Assembly: GCA_946800325.1 (NCBI GenBank)
Contig: OX326960.1
Span: forward strand, 14,098,393 to 14,162,392
DNA: 64,000 nucleotides
Source of the DNA: Luzula sylvatica
Lineage: Eukaryota; Streptophyta; Magnoliopsida; Poales; Juncaceae
Reading direction: 5' to 3'
Positions 60,209 to 64,000 of this stretch are shown here, piece after piece. Under the pieces are notes generated by a model. The model saw only the letters and a list, made by a program, of their open reading frames with translations. It did no database searches and was not told the origin of the DNA. Position numbers and translations under genes: made by a program. Every line of letters starts with the position of its first letter. Position 1 is the first letter of the stretch.

Positions 60209-60825
60209 TTTTGGAGTCCTCGCAGAATTAAAAGATTGTTACGAATCCAAAATAAACTTTCTTAGTGTTTGCGAAATTCTGCGAGGACTCAAAAACAACT
60301 CAAAAACACGTTATTTGGAGTCCTCCCAGAATTAAAAGATTGTTACGAATCGAAAGCATACGTTCTTAGTGTTTGCGAAATTCTGCGAGGACTCCAAAAC
60401 AACTCAAAAACACTTTATTTGGAGTCCTCACAGAATTAAAAGATTGTTACGAATCGAAAAAAAAACTTTCTTAGTGTTTGCGAAATTCTGCGAGGACTCC
60501 AAAACAACTCAAAAACACGTTATTTGGAGTCCTCGCAGAATTAAAAGATTGTTACGAATCGAAAAACAGACTTTATTGGTGTTTGCGAAATTTGGTGAAC
60601 AATCTTTTAATTATGCGAGGACTCCAAAACAACTCAAAAACACGTTTTTTGGAGTCCTCGCAGAGTTAAAAGATTGTTACGTACGAATCGAAAACAAACT
60701 TTCTTAGTGTTTGCGAAATTCTGCGAGGACTCCAAAACAACTCAAAAACACGTTATTTGGAGTCCTCACAGAATTAAAAGATTGTTACGAATCGAAAGCA
60801 TACTTTCTTAGTGTTTGCAAATAGA

Positions 60826-61362
60826 ATGAAACTAAGAATTAGCAACTTAAAAATATAAATAAAGATTAATACAATCGATTCTACCGTATTCTTCAACAAA
60901 TATGCAAAAAATAAACGAAAAATGTAAAATTGAAAAGAAAAGAAAGAATATAAAATCCGAGATGTAGAATGAAAGTTGTAAATAATCACAACTGTCATAA
61001 CTTTCTCCAGTTCCTCAGTTTGATATTTCTGTCGAGAAAAATCAAAAAAATGTTTGCAGTTATTTCTCGCTCTTTTTTATTTATACAAATATCCCAAGAC
61101 GCCATATTTATTCTTATTTCGTTGTTTCGGTGTTTGATTTTGTTTTTACAGATTGTGTTAGTCTATGTGAGTGTAAACTATAGGGCTAAAATTTGCATTT
61201 ATGTCTGAATTGATCAGACTGAAATAGGAAACACAAAAAATAGACATTTAGACACCAATTTTTCGGATACAAATTTGCGTTACGACTAAATTGTGTATTT
61301 TAATTTTTAAGTGTTATTTCAAAATTAATTTTGTATTTTAATTTCTAAAAATTGTTCATCGT

Positions 61363-61365
<3 letters not shown>
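60826..61365. other. AT-rich spacer
   Basis: No gene or element recognised. Confidence 0.4.

Positions 61366-61436
<71 letters not shown>
61366..61436. repeat. (AT)n microsatellite
   Basis: About 35 uninterrupted AT units. Confidence 0.97.
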
Positions 61437-61444
<8 letters not shown>

Positions 61445-62180
61445 GAAATTTAAGAAAAAAAAATCAGAAACTTTCTTTTTCCGAAATTGTTTCTTTTTTA
61501 ATATTTATTACCAGAATATATTTTTGAAAAATGTTAAAATAATATCTTTCAAAAGATCATTTTGAAATAATATTTTTTATTCATACTAAAAATACTTCTA
61601 AACATTTTTATACGAGAAAACATTTTTACAAATTTTTTTTACATATAACTGTCACACTGTGACCCTGCAGGTCGAATGTACACTAACAATCGGACTTGCT
61701 ACATAGCGATAATATGTAACGTGTGACATAATTTATCTCCCTTTAAATTGACATTGACTTCTTGCTTTCACAAAAGGCCACGTAATTGTTTCTTGACCCT
61801 TGATTTTCGCAATCATTTTTATCATGACAAACTCTCTTGCATATTATACAGTTGCAATCGTCTTCATATTTCCAGAAATCGTTTTACCCTAGAAATTATA
61901 CATTCAACAAAAATACATGAAATTATATCCCTCTTATACAAAATTATATTGCAATCTTCTGTAAAATTGCCTTGGCATCCGCATAACTGTTGTGTTCTAT
62001 TGCAATCTTACAAAATATTTGCGATAATATGAGTAATTTTAAATCAAAACATGAATTTTCAAACAAGGATTGTGTTATAGAAAAAATTTAAGAGGAAGAT
62101 CTTTTACAAACCATAAATTTGATATTTATATTTTAGTTCAAGCAGGTAGATAATAAAAAATAAAAAACTTATAAATGGAC
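61437..62180. other. AT-rich spacer downstream of KEULE
   Basis: Contains a short GC-richer patch (CACTGTGACCCTGCAGGTCG, about 61,655). No supported gene. Confidence 0.4.
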
Positions 62181-62199
62181 GAGGCTCCATGATCCTCCA

Positions 62200-62290
62200 T
62201 CCATTGATGCCAACGTGATTTGAACTCACAACCCCACAACAAATGGTTTCTTGTGTCTTGCACTCAACCAACTGTGCATATGGGCCACAA
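62200..62290 (-). ncRNA. tRNA-like/SINE-like module
   Basis: Minus strand TATGCACAGTTGGTTGAGTGC, trimmed here to its A-box-like core GCACAGTTGG, and B-box-like GAGTTCAAATC at tRNA spacing. Not a full tRNA. It lies just past the KEULE stop codon, so it is in or next to the 3' UTR. Confidence 0.4.
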
Positions 62291-62338
62291 TGTAGATGAT
62301 TAATCTACATACAATTATTCCGCTTCAATTGCCATATC

Positions 62339-64000
62339 TTATGGAGCCTTCAGCATCTTCAGTTTCTGCAAAAAAAAATACAATAATTATGTAATAATTG
62401 TTAACAAACTCAAATTATTAACTATATAATCTATGAAATTGTCATTATAATAACATATAATGATATAAAAGTAAGAAACATATATGTATTTTATCTTACT
62501 GTGATAAATTGAGGAGGATCGTCGAGACTAGTAGATCCAAGAATGACTTCCCTCTTGAGTTTCATAGTGAGCTTGTGAGCGGCACGCAACTAAACAAGAT
62601 AAAAAAAAAAATCAACAATTGAAATTGAAAAGGTACAACAAATAAGAAAACACAATCAGGAATAATTTTATAAATAATTTAAGCATACATACCTCAGAGC
62701 GAGTGGCTCCGCCAATCATAAAAACGAAAATTCTCTGACCCATCCTTCTGAAATCAGTCGACGCGTGTCTGAGTACCGAATCACTATTCAATCACAAAAT
62801 CAACGAACTTTCAGGTCCAACCAACAAGAAATTCTAAATTGTATTATTTATTTAACGTATTCTAGTAAAAATAATATTTATAGCAAAACTACCTACCTTG
62901 AGGAACCATCGTCAGACTGAGACTTGGCCCAAGACGGGGTGCGCCTGGATCGAACCGAAGCAGCTGGCGGGACTTGGGTCGTCTTGCCCGTGCCAGCTGG
63001 CTGAGAATGAGTTGTACGAGCACTCCCGTTTGGTTGTGGCGGTGCATTTCCATTCGAACTCCCATTCTGGGTTGTTTGATTCATGGACGGGTAATCTTGT
63101 TTCGATAATTCTCCTTTACTTATCTGAATTACCAGTTCCTACAAAAATATAAATGAAGTTTACTGTTGTATTGTTGTGTTCATTATTTTTTTTTTATTAT
63201 TGAAGATTTTGGATTTTGAGAAGAAAAAAAAAAGAGTACCTCTACGAGGGGAACAAAGCGTAACAGAGACCATCGAGTCGTCTCTTCATCAGTCCGTTCT
63301 TTCCTTATCGCGTTTTTCTTCTGAAGATTTGTAAATGTAATGATTTAGATTAAGCGGATAAATGTAAATGCGTCGAAAATAAATCATGAAATTAAGACCA
63401 GTTTAGTTACCTTTGATGCATCAAACTTGAGAGAGAACCTACTATTGGTTGTTTTTTTCGTATCTAGACCCCCCAAGTATCTCAAATTGTTTATTGTAGT
63501 CATGTCTCCGCATGATAGTTTCGCTAACTGAAATAAATTCATATCATATAATACATTTTCATTGCATAATTCAATAACTAATAGTTAGTACAAGAGTCAA
63601 TGAATTATTTAGTGTGGATAACTTTATTGATAATTTGAATGGTAATGATATATCAAACAATTTATTTGATTAAGAAGTGAAGAGAATAAGATTACCTTCA
63701 TCAATTGGTCCCCTTTGTCGCCCTCGAATTTTTCAGGATAAGCGAGCGCGTAAATCATAAGCAACCTTAGTTTGCTCTCAGGATTCAAATTCTTCTGGAG
63801 GAAACTGATAACTTGCAGTGTCGCACCTTCATCTCCAAATACAAGAGCTTGCTCAATTTTCCCCAAATCAAGAAGACTCGTATCCCTTATTATCTTATTT
63901 ATTTTTCCTGCAATCTGATAAAATTCAAATTGTTTTAATAAACATGAATTTAGATTAACAAATTTTCCCCAATATTTTATTTTATTGTACTAACCTCTAC
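62339..64000 (-). CDS. KEU: KEULE/Sec1-type (SM family) protein, C-terminal exons, partial
   Basis: Exons on the minus strand: 64000-63995 (continues off the window), 63914-63696, 63527-63411, 63320-63240, 63138-62897, 62783-62693, 62589-62500 and 62365-62339. All introns are GT-AG and the joined frame is open to a TAA at 62339. Sec1/Munc18 proteins clasp syntaxins and SNARE bundles; Arabidopsis KEULE does this for KNOLLE-dependent vesicle fusion at the cell plate. Visible family motifs: [89 protein letters not shown] and [20 protein letters not shown], ending KLKMLKAP. The loop between DYPSMN and SRRTPSWAK is long and rich in Asn, Gln, Pro and Thr. SEC1A and SEC1B are close relatives, so the symbol marks the group. 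Confidence 0.93.

Larger units (their letters stand above)
58440..60825. repeat. Tandem array of ~104-bp hairpin units, interrupted by a solo LTR
   Basis: About ten units: five from about 58,460 to 58,940 and about five from 60,209 to 60,820. Spacing of the common start (AGTGTTTGCGAAATTCTG) is 105, 103, 104 and 104 in the first block. Each unit contains a 20-bp perfect inverted repeat, for example 58794-58813 with 58833-58852 around a 19-nt loop. Stem core is CTGCGAGGACTCCAAA. The short open frames across it are by-products of the repeat and have no support as genes. Confidence 0.93.

Noticed and set aside
58788..60707. Short open frames reading RNSARTPKQLKN in the hairpin array
   Set aside because: They repeat with the DNA unit, lack any promoter or splice context, and arise because the unit happens to be open in one frame.
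58440..60825. CRISPR-like regular repeat array
   Set aside because: There are no unique spacers: the whole ~104-bp unit repeats, and the host is a plant. It is a tandem hairpin repeat.
61366..61436. (AT)n as an origin or matrix attachment site
   Set aside because: A plain microsatellite in AT-rich DNA gives no specific evidence for either.
61748..62032. 94-residue plus-strand frame
   Set aside because: AT-rich composition, no motif, no promoter, and nothing supports it over chance.

Overview
This window is plant nuclear DNA, most likely from a eudicot. Genes are intron-rich with GT-AG junctions, the intergenic DNA is very AT-rich, and it carries plant-type Copia, LINE (L1), Helitron, hAT and LTR remnants. 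I could not settle the species. Only four host genes look intact in what is visible. Two are tandem copies of an 11-exon MO25/CAB39-like scaffold gene (minus strand, 1.4-3.4 kb and 6.3-8.3 kb). One is a single-exon PMEI-domain inhibitor (minus, 31.1-31.7 kb). One is a single-exon seven-transmembrane GPR107/CAND7-type protein (minus, 33.9-35.3 kb). The C-terminal exons of a KEULE/Sec1-type SNARE regulator (minus, 62.3-64.0 kb) run off the right edge.

Layout: 1-10.2 kb is a tandem duplication of the MO25 locus with a decayed third copy. 10.2-28.5 kb is Helitron territory: a Helitron 3' terminus at 11.1 kb, then a decayed autonomous Helitron with a RepHel gene (15.5-19.2 kb) and an RPA1-like gene (20.5-28.4 kb). 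The RPA1-like gene is split by a Copia element (20.57-26.79 kb), which itself holds a solo LTR (22.39-23.63 kb). Both insertions have exact 5-bp target duplications. 28.5-36 kb holds small DNA-transposon remnants, the PMEI gene with a partial inverted copy, and the CAND7 gene. 36-40.3 kb has an amplified exon-intron cassette ending in a Helitron terminus. 41.2-44.0 kb is an L1-type LINE whose 5' part is inverted.

44.7-48.4 kb is a nest of three hAT elements, each with recognisable 8-bp target duplications, plus a Helitron end. 49.4-56.5 kb contains a second LINE stump, a long-TIR element holding an AT-rich foldback, several Helitron ends, tandem repeats and an intact 525-bp hAT MITE. 56.5-60.8 kb contains three tRNA-like modules, a ~172-bp satellite and a ~104-bp tandem array in which each unit is a 20-bp-stem hairpin. 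That array is interrupted by a 1,268-bp solo LTR.

The genes do not form a pathway. The biological story is layered transposition around a few housekeeping genes. The least explained structures are the hairpin array at 58.4-60.8 kb and the amplified exon cassette at 37.7-39.4 kb. Positions and target duplications were read by eye; family names rest on motif recognition, with no database search.
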